From contig UEGR01000011.1 of NCBI GenBank assembly GCA_900465685.1, positions 372,001 through 436,000 of the forward strand: a stretch of 64,000 nt of DNA, in the 5' to 3' direction. This document shows, piece after piece, positions 34,564-44,050 of this stretch (the first letter of the stretch is position 1; every line of letters begins with the position of its first letter). The notes beneath the pieces are model-generated. The model ran no database searches. It saw only the letters and a list, made by a program, of their open reading frames with translations, and was not told the DNA's origin. A program made the position numbers and the translations under genes. The stretch comes from Hyphomicrobiales bacterium. GTDB lineage: Bacteria > Pseudomonadota > Alphaproteobacteria > Rhizobiales > Rhizobiaceae.

Positions 34564-35295
34564 TCAGTCCGTCAGCGCATCGCTGGCTGGTTCTTCCAGC
34601 AAGGAGCGATAGCGATTGAGGCTTTCTTCCAGATGCGCGACCAGCGCATTGCGCGCCGCCTTTGCATCGCCCTGCGTGATCGCGGCAAGGATCATCGCAT
34701 GTTCCTTGTTGATCTTCTTGAGATAGGACCGTGAAGCCCGCACGGGCTGGCGATGCTTCAGCAGCAGATCAAAGTTGATCTCGCCGATAACCGCTTCCAG
34801 AAAACTCGGGAAATGCGGATTGCGGGTTGCCCGCGCAATCGCAAGGTGGAAATCGAAATCGGCGCGTGCCTCGACTTCCGGATCGTCGGTTTCGAGATTT
34901 TCCAGATGATCGTAAGCGCGGGCGATTTCCGCCAGCGCCTCCGGCGTGCGGCGGGTGGCGGCAAGCGCTACCGACTGCATTTCCACACCAAGCCGCAATT
35001 CGAGAATCTGCATTGCGGAGCGAATATCGTCGATCCGGCTAATCTCGTAATTGAGCGCCTTCACGTCCTTGTCGGTGACATAGACGCCCGCACCCTGCCG
35101 CGTGGTGACACGCCCTGCCACCTTGAGCGAGGTCAGCGCCTCGCGGATGACGGTTCTGCTGACGCCAAACTCTTCACATAGCTGAGCGCTGGACGGCAGC
35201 TTGTCGCCCGGACCATAGAGACCCGAGTCTATCCGGGTCGTCAGTTCCGCGACGACAATTTCCGCCAGATTTCCGCGTTGGGTAATGATTGACAC
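34564..35295 (-). CDS. GntR-family regulator, FadR/FCD subfamily
   Basis: This 243-residue protein has an N-terminal winged helix, KLPSSAQLCEEFGVSRTVIR followed by EALTSLKVAGRVTTRQGAGV (about residues 32-72), and an FCD effector domain with its metal-binding pattern DFDFHLAIARATRNPHF (Asp and His ligands) near residue 145. FCD regulators respond to organic acids or sugar acids. It lies 53 bases downstream of the YdiJ-like dehydrogenase gene on the same strand, so it is probably the local regulator of the dehydrogenases here. Confidence 0.9.
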   Translation of the reverse strand: MSIITQRGNLAEIVVAELTTRIDSGLYGPGDKLPSSAQLCEEFGVSRTVIREALTSLKVAGRVTTRQGAGVYVTDKDVKALNYEISRIDDIRSAMQILELRLGVEMQSVALAATRRTPEALAEIARAYDHLENLETDDPEVEARADFDFHLAIARATRNPHFPSFLEAVIGEINFDLLLKHRQPVRASRSYLKKINKEHAMILAAITQGDAKAARNALVAHLEESLNRYRSLLEEPASDALTD

Positions 35296-35332
35296 GACAT
35301 TTAACTCCAGCGCTGGTTATTTGATTTTATAA

Positions 35333-35342
35333 ATCACGTGAT
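35333..35342. promoter_or_regulatory. Palindrome ATCACGTGAT upstream of the GntR gene
   Basis: A perfect ten-base palindrome sits in the 53-base gap between the dehydrogenase stop and the GntR start. Autoregulatory binding is plausible but unsupported beyond its position. Confidence 0.35.
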
Positions 35343-35348
35343 GACTAA

Positions 35349-38300
35349 CTATAGAGGCAGTACCATTTCATTGAGTATCTGAACAGGATGCCGGATGGAC
35401 CGGCGTTCAATCGCCTTGACCTGAGAACGGCAAGAATAGCCGGTGGCCATGACTATATCCTTCTCGCCGGACGATGCGAGAATACCATTCCAGCTCGCAG
35501 CGAACAGCTTTTCCGAAATCGGGCGATTGCGGACCTCGTGGCCGAAAGTGCCCGCCATGCCGCAACAGCCCGTTTCCGGCACATCCAGTTCCACGCCGAT
35601 CTGCTGGAACACGGATTTCCATTGCTTCATCGATGATGGGACATTGCTGCGCTCCGTGCAGTGCCCCAGCAGACGCAGACGCTTTTCGTGCGCCGCAGTG
35701 TCGAGCCCGCGCAGACGGTCGCGATTGGCCTCCAGCCATTCCTGCACCAGATTGACCTGCGCCTTGATCCGGGCCGCCTCGACACCCTTATATTCGCTGC
35801 GATAGGTCAGCGTCATCGACGGGTCGAGACCGACCAGCGCAATACCCATTTCCGCCAGTTCGTTGAGATAGCGGATGGACTTCGACGCGGTTTTCTCGAA
35901 AGCGCCCAGATAGCCGTGAACGTGCAGCGCCTTGCCGTTCTGGTTGGGCGCGGCGAGATAGGGCGTAAAGCCCATCTTGCGGGCGAGTTGCAGAGCCGAT
36001 AGCCCGACAGCCGGATCGAAATGGGCCGTGAAGGCATCCAGAACGAACACAACCGCCTCTTGCCGCTGCGCATCCGAAAGTTTGCGCATGCGTTCAGGCG
36101 TTGCGACAGCCACGCCCATGCGCTGCGCTTCACGTGTCAGCGACAAAGCGGGCATTTCCGGCAAGGCCGTCAGCCCGGCCCGGCGCATGGCAGCGCGACC
36201 CAGACCAGAGCGCACCCATGCATTGTAAGCAGGCTTCAGCCGTGCAAACAAAGGCAGCGTGTTCTCGATGCTCGCCACCATCATGTCCTTGATCGGGCGG
36301 GCATAGCGTCCGTAGTAGATCTCAAGGAACTTGGCCCGGAACGCCGGAACGCTGACCTTCACCGGACATTGCCCGGCGCAGGCCTTGCAGGCGAGGCAGC
36401 TATCCATCGCCTCGCGCACTTCATGCGAGAAATCGTTGCGATTGGCTGGGTTGATCGAGTTCCACAGACGCGCAGGCAGCGTGCGAATGGCACCGGCGTT
36501 GCGGGCCTGTCCGGCTTCCTTGCGCGGGTCTTTTCCGCTCTCCGCCATCAGTCGCAGCCATTCGCGCATCAGCGAAGCGCGGCCTTTCGGCGAATAACGA
36601 CGGTCCCGTGTTGCCTTGTAGGACGGGCACATCAAGCTGGCATCATCGAAATCGAAACAGGCGCCATTGCCGTTGCAATAGGCGGCGTTGTCGAAAGCCT
36701 CGCGGATTTCCAGACCGATGATCCGGTCGTACTGACCGCGCAGCGGCACTTCATCAATCTTCAACAACGCTTGCGACGACGGCGTTGCAATCTTGCCGGG
36801 ATTGAGCCGGTTGCGCGGGTCGAACAGACCCTTGATTTCCTGCAGGCTCGGATAAAGCGCACCGAAGAATTCGGGCACATATTCCGAACGCACGCCCTTG
36901 CCGTGTTCGCCCCACAGCACGCCGCCATATTTGCGTGTCAGCGCAACCACGCAGTCGCTGATCTTGCGTACCAGCGGCTCGTGATCGGTCCGCGTCAGAT
37001 CAAGCGCCGGGCGCACATGCAGCACGCCTGCATCGACATGGCCGAACATGCCGTAGCTTAGACCTTCTCCGTCCAGAAGCGCCCGGAATTCGCGAATATA
37101 GGCGGCGAGGTTTTCCGGCGGAACCGCCGTGTCTTCCACGAAAGGCACCGGACGCACCGGCCCGTCGACATTGCCAAGCAGACCGACCGAGCGCTTGCGC
37201 ATCGTCCAGATTGCCTCGATATCCTTCGGATCGCGCGCAATGGTGTAAGGCTTGCCACCGTCGGACTGATCGGCATCGAGCGCAGCGACAACGTGCCGGA
37301 ACTTGCTTTCAAGCTCATCTGCGTCATCGGCCACCAGCTCGACAATATTGATGCCATTGGTCGGGCTGCTGGCATCATCCGGGAAGAACCGCGCAATGCC
37401 CGGCCAGACAATATCCTTCTTGGCGAGCCCCAGCACCTTCTCGTCGATGGTTTCAACCGAAGCGACCTTCAGTGCGACCAGCGCGCGGGCATGTTCCAGT
37501 GCTGTGTTGAAGCTGTCGTAGCGGATATTGATCAGCAGCGCATGCGCCGGGATCGGCAGAAGATTGACCTCGATCTCCGCGATCATGGCCAGTGTGCCTT
37601 CCGATCCGCACAGAATGGCGTTGAGGTCGAAGCGACCATCCTCGCGCCACAGATGCTTCAGATCATAGCCCGTCATATAGCGGTTGAGATTGGGGAAAAT
37701 CTCGTCGATCAGCGCCCGCTTCTCGGTCGCGATGCGCGCAACAGAGCGATAAATCTCACCAACACGGCCGGGCTTCGCCTGAGCTTGCGCCAGCGCTGGC
37801 CCGTCGAGCGGGCGGGACCACAATTCCTCGCCATTGGTCAGGACGACATGCAGCCCCAGAATGTGATTGCTGGTCTTGCCATAAAGGCACGACCCCTGCC
37901 CGCATGCATCGGTGCTGACCATGCCGCCAATGGTGGCGCGGTTGGAGGTGGAAAGCTCCGGCGCGAAAAACAGGCCATAAGGCTTCAATGCCTTGTTGAG
38001 CTGATCCTTCACCACGCCGGATTGAACGCGGGCCACGCGCCGTTCTGTATCGATTTCCAGAATGCGGTTCATATGGCGCGAACAGTCAACCACAATGCCG
38101 GAGGTCAGGGACTGGCCATTGGTGCCGGTGCCGCCGCCACGCGGCGAAATCACCACGTCACGAAATGCAGGCTGTTCCAGAACCGTGGCAAGGATTTTCA
38201 GGTCGTCGGTTCCCTTGGGAAACACGATGCCGGTCGGCTCCACCTGATAGATGGAATTGTCGGTGGAATAGACGGTACGCGAGCTGTCACCGACCTCCAC

Positions 38301-38390
38301 TTCACCTTGAAAGCCCGCCTGGGCCAGGTGTTGCGAGAGTTCGAGTGTCAGGCCATTGAAGGGCTGTTTCCTGATCAGGGACGGAATCAT
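35349..38390 (-). CDS. FAD/Fe-S oxidoreductase, D-2-hydroxyglutarate dehydrogenase type (YdiJ-like)
   Basis: This 1013-residue protein combines a PCMH FAD domain ([20 protein letters not shown], near residue 98), a FAD-oxidase C domain (ending around residue 560), a ferredoxin-like region with [14 protein letters not shown] near residue 660, and a C-terminal CCG domain ([14 protein letters not shown] near 960). Domain order and length match E. coli YdiJ (about 1018 residues), which oxidises D-2-hydroxyglutarate, and its relatives act on D-lactate or other D-2-hydroxyacids, feeding electrons to the respiratory chain. It is divergent from the SDR pair across 93 bases. Confidence 0.9.
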   Translation of the reverse strand: MIPSLIRKQPFNGLTLELSQHLAQAGFQGEVEVGDSSRTVYSTDNSIYQVEPTGIVFPKGTDDLKILATVLEQPAFRDVVISPRGGGTGTNGQSLTSGIVVDCSRHMNRILEIDTERRVARVQSGVVKDQLNKALKPYGLFFAPELSTSNRATIGGMVSTDACGQGSCLYGKTSNHILGLHVVLTNGEELWSRPLDGPALAQAQAKPGRVGEIYRSVARIATEKRALIDEIFPNLNRYMTGYDLKHLWREDGRFDLNAILCGSEGTLAMIAEIEVNLLPIPAHALLINIRYDSFNTALEHARALVALKVASVETIDEKVLGLAKKDIVWPGIARFFPDDASSPTNGINIVELVADDADELESKFRHVVAALDADQSDGGKPYTIARDPKDIEAIWTMRKRSVGLLGNVDGPVRPVPFVEDTAVPPENLAAYIREFRALLDGEGLSYGMFGHVDAGVLHVRPALDLTRTDHEPLVRKISDCVVALTRKYGGVLWGEHGKGVRSEYVPEFFGALYPSLQEIKGLFDPRNRLNPGKIATPSSQALLKIDEVPLRGQYDRIIGLEIREAFDNAAYCNGNGACFDFDDASLMCPSYKATRDRRYSPKGRASLMREWLRLMAESGKDPRKEAGQARNAGAIRTLPARLWNSINPANRNDFSHEVREAMDSCLACKACAGQCPVKVSVPAFRAKFLEIYYGRYARPIKDMMVASIENTLPLFARLKPAYNAWVRSGLGRAAMRRAGLTALPEMPALSLTREAQRMGVAVATPERMRKLSDAQRQEAVVFVLDAFTAHFDPAVGLSALQLARKMGFTPYLAAPNQNGKALHVHGYLGAFEKTASKSIRYLNELAEMGIALVGLDPSMTLTYRSEYKGVEAARIKAQVNLVQEWLEANRDRLRGLDTAAHEKRLRLLGHCTERSNVPSSMKQWKSVFQQIGVELDVPETGCCGMAGTFGHEVRNRPISEKLFAASWNGILASSGEKDIVMATGYSCRSQVKAIERRSIRHPVQILNEMVLPL

Positions 38391-38483
38391 GTGGGACTCA
38401 AAAAACCTCTTGCATCGCCTTCAACTTGGCATATAAGTGATAACATACAATTCTTCCCACGCAAGACCAATAAGAGGCGGAAC
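38391..38483. promoter_or_regulatory. Divergent promoter region, dehydrogenase / SDR pair
   Basis: This 93-base AT-rich gap must hold both promoters. ATATAAGTGATAAC at 38431-38444 resembles ATATATGATAAG at 31067-31078, making it a candidate site for the nearby FCD-GntR regulator. Confidence 0.4.
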
Positions 38484-39233
38484 GTGAAAGATCAGACCAT
38501 TATCATTGTCGGCGGCGCTTCGGGACTGGGTTTGACGACAGCAAAGCTGATGGTGGAAAACGGAGCGGCCAAAATCGGCCTCATAGACCGCAATGCGGAA
38601 CTACTCGCCAGCTCCGCAGAAACCTTGCGCGGACTGGGCGTTGAAGTCGCGACTTCGGTCGCAGATATTTCGCGAGCCGAATCTGCCCATAAGGGCTTCA
38701 ACGACGTCGCCGGCAAGCTAGGCCGCGTGCATGCGCTCGTCAACAGCGCAGCCATCTATCCGCGCAAGCCAATCCTTGAAATCACAGATGAAGACTGGGA
38801 TCTGGAAAACGCCATCAACGTCAAGGGCACCTATCACATGATGGTGGCCGCCGTTCTGCATATGCGGCAGTTCGTCGATGTGCCTCACGTCACAGGCCGC
38901 ATCGTCAATGTCACCTCAGTTGACGCCTTCAAGGCGCATCCGCAAAACGCGCATTACGCAGCCACAAAGGCGGCTGTCGTCAGCCTGACCAAATCCTTCG
39001 CGCAGGAATGCGCCAAGGACCAGATTCTGGTCAATTCCGTTGCACCGGCGGGTTTTGCCACCGACCGTGCCAAGGAACTGGGCTTCCTGCCGGAACTGGC
39101 CAAGGCAAGCGCGCTTGGACGCGCCGCTGAGCCGGTGGAAATGGCGCAATGGATCGTCATGATGGCTTCCGGTCGCAATACCTATGCCACTGGCGAGAAT
39201 GTGGTGGTCAGCGGAGGCTATATCTATGTCTGA
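38484..39233 (+). CDS. Short-chain dehydrogenase/reductase (classical SDR)
   Basis: This 249-residue SDR has [18 protein letters not shown] (TGxxxGxG-type cofactor loop, residues about 6-23), the [10 protein letters not shown] motif, the Ser in [11 protein letters not shown] and the catalytic YAATKAAV. The GTG at 38484 follows AAGAGGCGGAAC and begins the family-like sequence [10 protein letters not shown]; the open frame upstream to 37293 is antisense to the YdiJ-like gene and not coding. The next SDR overlaps it by eight bases, so the two form an operon. Substrate unknown. Confidence 0.88.
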   Translation: MKDQTIIIVGGASGLGLTTAKLMVENGAAKIGLIDRNAELLASSAETLRGLGVEVATSVADISRAESAHKGFNDVAGKLGRVHALVNSAAIYPRKPILEITDEDWDLENAINVKGTYHMMVAAVLHMRQFVDVPHVTGRIVNVTSVDAFKAHPQNAHYAATKAAVVSLTKSFAQECAKDQILVNSVAPAGFATDRAKELGFLPELAKASALGRAAEPVEMAQWIVMMASGRNTYATGENVVVSGGYIYV

Positions 39234-39969
39234 TCCCTACCGCGTTGCGCTTGTCACCGGCGCCACGAGCGGCATCGGCAAGGCCACCGTCGCGCGGCTG
39301 CGCGAGCGCGGGCTGACCGTCTACGCCGTCGGTCGCAACAGTCAGGTGCTGGCGGCACTTGCCGCAGAAACTGGTGCGCTCACGGTTGAGGCCGATGTGC
39401 GCGACACGAAGGCAATCGAGGCTGCGCTTTCTGGCGTCGAGGTCGACATCCTGATCAACAATGCGGGCATTCTTTCCACCCGCGCCTTGTTTCACGAGAT
39501 TGACCCCGACGAGATCGACGCCATGGTCGATATCAATCTCAAAGCGCCGATGCATCTGACTCGCGCCTTTCTGCCCGGCATGGTGGCGCGCAAGCGCGGT
39601 CACCTCATCTATATCGGATCGAGCGGCGGTCAGGCGCCTTATCCGAATATGGGCGCTTACGGCCCCTCCAAGGCTGGCTTGAGCCTGTTTTGCGACAATC
39701 TGCGTTGCGATCTTCTGGGCACTTCGGTACGCGTCAGCGAAATCGTGCCGGGGCGTGTGCAGACTGCTCTCTACCGGACATCGATCCCCGACAATCAGGC
39801 ACAAGCCGTGCTTTACGATGGCTATCGCCCGATCCAGCCGGAAAACATTGCTCAGATCATCGGTCAGGTGATCGAACTGCCGGTCTTTGTCGATGTTTCC
39901 CGCGTCGAAGTCTTCCCGACCGATCAGGCGACCGGCGGCGGCTCCATGGTCAAATTTCAGGAAAAATAA
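39226..39969 (+). CDS. Short-chain dehydrogenase/reductase (classical SDR)
   Basis: This 247-residue SDR has [18 protein letters not shown] (residues about 8-25), [10 protein letters not shown], the Ser in [13 protein letters not shown] and the catalytic Tyr/Lys in [13 protein letters not shown]. It starts eight bases before the end of the previous SDR gene, so the pair is co-translated. YdfG-like SDRs of this length oxidise 3-hydroxy acids or serine-like compounds; the actual substrate is not known. It is followed by a short perfect hairpin with a T-rich tail. Confidence 0.88.
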   Translation: MSDPYRVALVTGATSGIGKATVARLRERGLTVYAVGRNSQVLAALAAETGALTVEADVRDTKAIEAALSGVEVDILINNAGILSTRALFHEIDPDEIDAMVDINLKAPMHLTRAFLPGMVARKRGHLIYIGSSGGQAPYPNMGAYGPSKAGLSLFCDNLRCDLLGTSVRVSEIVPGRVQTALYRTSIPDNQAQAVLYDGYRPIQPENIAQIIGQVIELPVFVDVSRVEVFPTDQATGGGSMVKFQEK

Positions 39970-39973
39970 GGTG

Positions 39974-40002
39974 AAGGCGACGCTCTGCGTCGCCTTTGTC
40001 GT
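39974..40002 (+). terminator. Intrinsic terminator after the SDR pair
   Basis: AAGGCGACGC-tct-GCGTCGCCTT forms a perfect ten-base-pair stem followed by TGTCGTTTC. It ends the SDR operon before the ThDP-enzyme gene. Confidence 0.75.
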
Positions 40003-40204
40003 TTCATCACCATCATACCGGGCATGGCTCGCAAGAGCCGCGCACCGAACAGCTATGCGCGCGCGAAAAGCCCACGTCATAGCCCTACCGATAGACAAGT
40101 AAAACTTGCCAATTGCCGGATTATCTTGATTTCGTGAAAACGCTCCGGCTGGCATGATCATTCACAAGGTGATCGCCGAAAAGGCGCACAGGAAGGAATC
40201 AGGG

Positions 40205-41866
40205 ATGCGTAACGGAGGCCAGCTTCTCGTCGAAAGCCTCGTCGCTTTGGGAGCCAGAAAATCTTTCGGCGTGCCGGGAGAAAGCTATCTCGCCGTGCTC
40301 GACGCATTGCACGATACCAAGGGTGCGCTCGACTTCGTGCTGTGCCGCAACGAAGGCGGCGCTTCCTTCATGGCAGCAGCCTGGGGCAAGCTCACCGGCG
40401 AACCGGGTCTCTGCTTCGTCACACGCGGCCCCGGTGTCACCAACGCCTCCATCGGCATTCACACCGCCATGCAGGATTCCGTGCCGATGCTGATCTTTGT
40501 CGGACAGGTCGGCACCGATATGAAAGGCCGTGAAGCCTTTCAGGAAATCGATTACCGCGCCGTCTTCGGCACCATGGCCAAATGGGCGACCGAGATCGAC
40601 GATATCGACCGTATCCCCGAAATTCTGGCCCGCGCCTGGACGACGGCGACCACGGGACGCCCCGGCCCGGTGGTCATCGCCCTGCCGGAAGACATGTTGA
40701 CCTCGGCAACAGATGCAGCCCCCCTTTCCGGCCCCGCAAAGATCAGCGAAGCCGCACCTTCCGCCGCCGCTCTGGACGACGTGCAGACCTTGCTCGGCGC
40801 AGCAAAGCGGCCTGTCATCCTGATGGGCGGCATCAACTGGACTGAGGCCGGACGCGACGCCCTGCAAAACTTTGCTGAAGCCTCCGACATTCCGGTTGTC
40901 GCTGCCTTCCGCTATCAGGACCAGTTCGACAATTTCTCGCCCGCCTTCGTCGGCGAGGCTGGCGTCGGCATGCTGCCGCATGTCAAGGCGCTGATCCGCG
41001 ATGCCGACCTTATCCTCGCGATCAATGTCCGCTTCGGTGAAATGACAACGGATGGCTATACGCTACTTTCCGTGCCGGTCCCGGCGCAAAAGCTCATCCA
41101 TGTCCACGGTTCGGACCGGGAAATCGGCAAGATCTACCAGCCCACACTCGGCATTCAGGCTGGCCCCAATGCTTTCGCTACCGCCTTGAAGCCAATCGAA
41201 GGCGACTGGAGCAAGTGGCGGGCGGATGCCCGCGCCGCTTTCGAAGCGAGTTTTTCGGCGCCTTCGCAGCCCTCCCCCGTCGATATGGTGGTGGCGATGG
41301 AGCATGTCCGCGATGTGCTGCCCGAAGACGCCATTCTTACCAATGGCGCAGGCAATTTCACCGTCTGGCCCAACAAGTTTTTCAAATTCGGCAAGAAAAG
41401 CCGCTTGCTCGCACCGCAATCGGGCGCAATGGGTTATGGCTTGCCCGCAGCAGTCGCGGCGAAAGTAGCCTTTCCGGAGCGCACGGTTGTCTGCTTTGCC
41501 GGCGATGGCGATTTCCAGATGAACTGTCAAGAACTGGCAACCGCCAAACAGGCTGGCGCGCAACCCATCGTGCTCATCCTCAACAACGGTATCTATGGCA
41601 CGATCCGCGCCCATCAGGAGCGCAACTATCCGGGCCGCGTTTCCGGCACCACGATGGACAACCCCGATTTCGTGGCGCTTGCCAAGGCCTATGGCTTTCA
41701 TGCAGAGCGCGTGGAGCGGACGGAAGACTTCCCTGCCGCCTTTGCCCGGGCCCGCGCATCGCGGAGCGGCGCTGTGCTCGATCTCGACATTTCGCCCGAA
41801 GCGCTGACACCGCGCCAGACGCTCAGCCAAATGCGCGCCGCAGCCCTCGCTAAAGTGCCGGTCTGA
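40205..41866 (+). CDS. Thiamine diphosphate-dependent enzyme (acetolactate synthase-like)
   Basis: This 553-residue protein has three domains as in the POX/AHAS family. The catalytic Glu is in CRNEGGASFMAAAWG (residue about 50); the central FAD/ADP-like domain runs from about 190 to 330; the ThDP motif is AGDGDFQMNCQELATAKQAG to ILNNGIYGTI (about residues 435-470). The ATG at 40205 is preceded by AGGAATCAGGG; the upstream ATG at 40154 lacks a site. Such enzymes decarboxylate or ligate 2-oxo acids. No small regulatory subunit follows, so a biosynthetic ilv role is unlikely and a catabolic lyase is inferred. Confidence 0.85.
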   Translation: MRNGGQLLVESLVALGARKSFGVPGESYLAVLDALHDTKGALDFVLCRNEGGASFMAAAWGKLTGEPGLCFVTRGPGVTNASIGIHTAMQDSVPMLIFVGQVGTDMKGREAFQEIDYRAVFGTMAKWATEIDDIDRIPEILARAWTTATTGRPGPVVIALPEDMLTSATDAAPLSGPAKISEAAPSAAALDDVQTLLGAAKRPVILMGGINWTEAGRDALQNFAEASDIPVVAAFRYQDQFDNFSPAFVGEAGVGMLPHVKALIRDADLILAINVRFGEMTTDGYTLLSVPVPAQKLIHVHGSDREIGKIYQPTLGIQAGPNAFATALKPIEGDWSKWRADARAAFEASFSAPSQPSPVDMVVAMEHVRDVLPEDAILTNGAGNFTVWPNKFFKFGKKSRLLAPQSGAMGYGLPAAVAAKVAFPERTVVCFAGDGDFQMNCQELATAKQAGAQPIVLILNNGIYGTIRAHQERNYPGRVSGTTMDNPDFVALAKAYGFHAERVERTEDFPAAFARARASRSGAVLDLDISPEALTPRQTLSQMRAAALAKVPV

Positions 41867-41869
41867 TTG

Positions 41870-41950
41870 GATCAGATCAGCAGTTTAGCTGCTTATTTTA
41901 ACGCGCATCGTTTCCGAAAACCGTTTCACACTTTTCGGGATGCGCTCTAA
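41870..41950. repeat. Dispersed repeat copy d
   Basis: The stretch contains CCGAAAACCG with TTTCACACTTTTCGGGATGC, the same core as copy c in reverse orientation, and ends in GCTCTAAAA just before the ribosome site of the hydantoinase A gene. Confidence 0.7.
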
Positions 41951-41962
41951 AAAGGAACCAGC

Positions 41963-44050
41963 ATGAGCCAGACCATCCGCCTTGGCGCTGATATCGGCGG
42001 CACCTTCACCGACATCGCGCTCGAATGCAAAGGTGCGCTCTATTCCACGAAGGTTCTGACCAATTACAGCGCGCCCGAACAGGCGATCCTCGACGGCATT
42101 GCCATTGTGACCCGCGATGCGGGCATCAGCCCCGCCGATCTCGACATTGTCATTCATGGCACCACACTGGCCACCAACGCGCTGATCGAGCGGCGCGGCG
42201 CGCGCACGGCCTTTGTGACAACGGATGGTTTTCGCGATGTCATCGAAATGCGCACCGAAAGCCGCTTCGAGCAATATGATCTCAATCTGCGCCTGCCAAA
42301 GCCGCTGATCCCGCGTGAGGATCGCTTTGCGGTCAAAGGGCGCATCGGCGCACAGGGGCAGGAACTGCTGGCCCTCGACGAAGCGGCGCTGGAGGCCATT
42401 GCCGACACCATTGCCGCAGGCGGTTTCGGCGCGGTGGCCATTGGCTTCATCCACTCCTACATGAATCCGGATCATGAGCGCCGCGCCCGCGATATCATTG
42501 CGCGCAAGGTTTCGGTGCCGGTTTCCATTTCCTCCGAAGTCTCGCCGCAGATGCGCGAGTTCGAGCGCTTCAACACCGTATGCGCCAATGCCTATGTGCG
42601 TCCGCAGATGGCGGATTATCTCTCCCGCTTGCAGGTGCGTCTGGCGGAGATGGGCGCAAAGTGCCCGGTCTTCCTCATCCACTCCGGCGGCGGGCTGATC
42701 ACCGTCGAGACCGCATCCGAATTCCCGGTGCGTCTTGTTGAATCAGGACCGGCAGGCGGCGCGATCTTTGCTGCCGATGTGGCGCAGCGCTTTGGCCTCG
42801 ACAGAGTGGTGAGCTATGACATGGGCGGTACGACCGCCAAGATCTGCCTGATCGAAGATTTTGCTCCCAAGACTGCCCGCACATTCGAAGTGGCCCGCAC
42901 CTATCGCTTCTGCAAGGGATCGGGCATGCCGATCTCCATTCCAGTGATCGAGATGATCGAGATCGGCGCGGGCGGCGGCTCTATCGCATGGGTCGACGCC
43001 ATGGGCCGCATCCAGACCGGCCCGGAATCGGCAGCTTCCGAACCCGGCCCGGCCTCCTACCAGCGCGGCGGCGAACGCCCGGCCATCACCGATGCCGATC
43101 TGCTGCTTGGCAAGCTCGACCCGGACAATTTTGCCGGTGGCGCAATCCGCCTATCGGTGGAAAACGCCGCCAAAGCCGTGGCGCGCGATGTGGGAGACAA
43201 ACTCAACATTGCCGTCGAGCCTGCCGCCTTCGGTATCTGCGAAGTGGTGGACGAGAACATGGCCAATGCCGCCCGCGTTCACGCGGTGGAAAACGGCAAG
43301 AACATTTCCGACAATATTATGATCGCCTTTGGCGGTGCTGCCCCGCTGCATGCGGCGCGCCTGTGCGAAAAGCTCGGCATCGACCAGTGTCTGATCCCTG
43401 CGGGTGCAGGCGTCGGCTCGGCCATCGGCTTCCTCAAGGCGCCTTTCGGCTATGAGGCGTTGGCCTCGAAGATCGTTCGCATGTCGGACTTCAAGGCTGC
43501 CAGCGTCAACACGCTTCTGGATGAATTGAAGACAACGGCGGAAGGCTTTGTCCGCGCAGGTACGAACGGTAAGGTGCTGCGTGAAATCACCGCCTTCATG
43601 CGCTATGTCGGTCAGGGTTGGGAAATCCCGGTGACGCTGCCCGACCGCAGCTTTACCGAAGCCGACGCCGAACTGATCCGCGACAGCTTCCGGCAAAACT
43701 ATGCCCGTTTCTTCGGTCGCGCCATTGATGGGCTAGATGGTCTCGAAATCGAGATCGTGACCTGGTCGGTCAAGGCGCAGGACGAGCGCCCAACACCGGA
43801 ACGCCATGCGCTGACCTTCGGTCGCTCGACCATTGAAACGCCGGTTACCCGCGCCGTGTTCGATCCCGCACAGGCCGCCAATCTGACGACCGCCATTGTG
43901 GAACGCCACACGCTTGCCCCCGGCGCGCGCGTCAGCGGCCCAGCCGTGATCGTCGAACGGGAAACCTCCACCGTTGTCACCTCGCCCTTCGATGTGGTCA
44001 TGCAGGATGACGGCGCCCTTCTTCTCCTGCGCAAGGAAACAGCAGCATGA
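41963..44050 (+). CDS. Hydantoinase/oxoprolinase family protein, subunit A
   Basis: This 695-residue protein carries the family's actin-like ATPase motifs: RLGADIGGTFTDIALECKGA near the N-terminus, IHGTTLATNALIERRGARTA, and VVSYDMGGTTAKICLIEDFA near residue 280. Hydantoinase A/N-methylhydantoinase A and 5-oxoprolinase use ATP to open cyclic amides; the family also includes acetone and acetophenone carboxylase subunits. The ATG follows AAAGGAACCAGC, and the end overlaps the B-subunit start by four bases. The exact substrate is open. Confidence 0.92.
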   Translation: MSQTIRLGADIGGTFTDIALECKGALYSTKVLTNYSAPEQAILDGIAIVTRDAGISPADLDIVIHGTTLATNALIERRGARTAFVTTDGFRDVIEMRTESRFEQYDLNLRLPKPLIPREDRFAVKGRIGAQGQELLALDEAALEAIADTIAAGGFGAVAIGFIHSYMNPDHERRARDIIARKVSVPVSISSEVSPQMREFERFNTVCANAYVRPQMADYLSRLQVRLAEMGAKCPVFLIHSGGGLITVETASEFPVRLVESGPAGGAIFAADVAQRFGLDRVVSYDMGGTTAKICLIEDFAPKTARTFEVARTYRFCKGSGMPISIPVIEMIEIGAGGGSIAWVDAMGRIQTGPESAASEPGPASYQRGGERPAITDADLLLGKLDPDNFAGGAIRLSVENAAKAVARDVGDKLNIAVEPAAFGICEVVDENMANAARVHAVENGKNISDNIMIAFGGAAPLHAARLCEKLGIDQCLIPAGAGVGSAIGFLKAPFGYEALASKIVRMSDFKAASVNTLLDELKTTAEGFVRAGTNGKVLREITAFMRYVGQGWEIPVTLPDRSFTEADAELIRDSFRQNYARFFGRAIDGLDGLEIEIVTWSVKAQDERPTPERHALTFGRSTIETPVTRAVFDPAQAANLTTAIVERHTLAPGARVSGPAVIVERETSTVVTSPFDVVMQDDGALLLLRKETAA

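Noticed and set aside
37293-38483. Plus-strand open frame extending the first SDR by about 397 codons
   Set aside because: It is antisense to the YdiJ-like gene, has no ribosome site at its ATG, and lacks family similarity; the SDR starts at the GTG at 38484.
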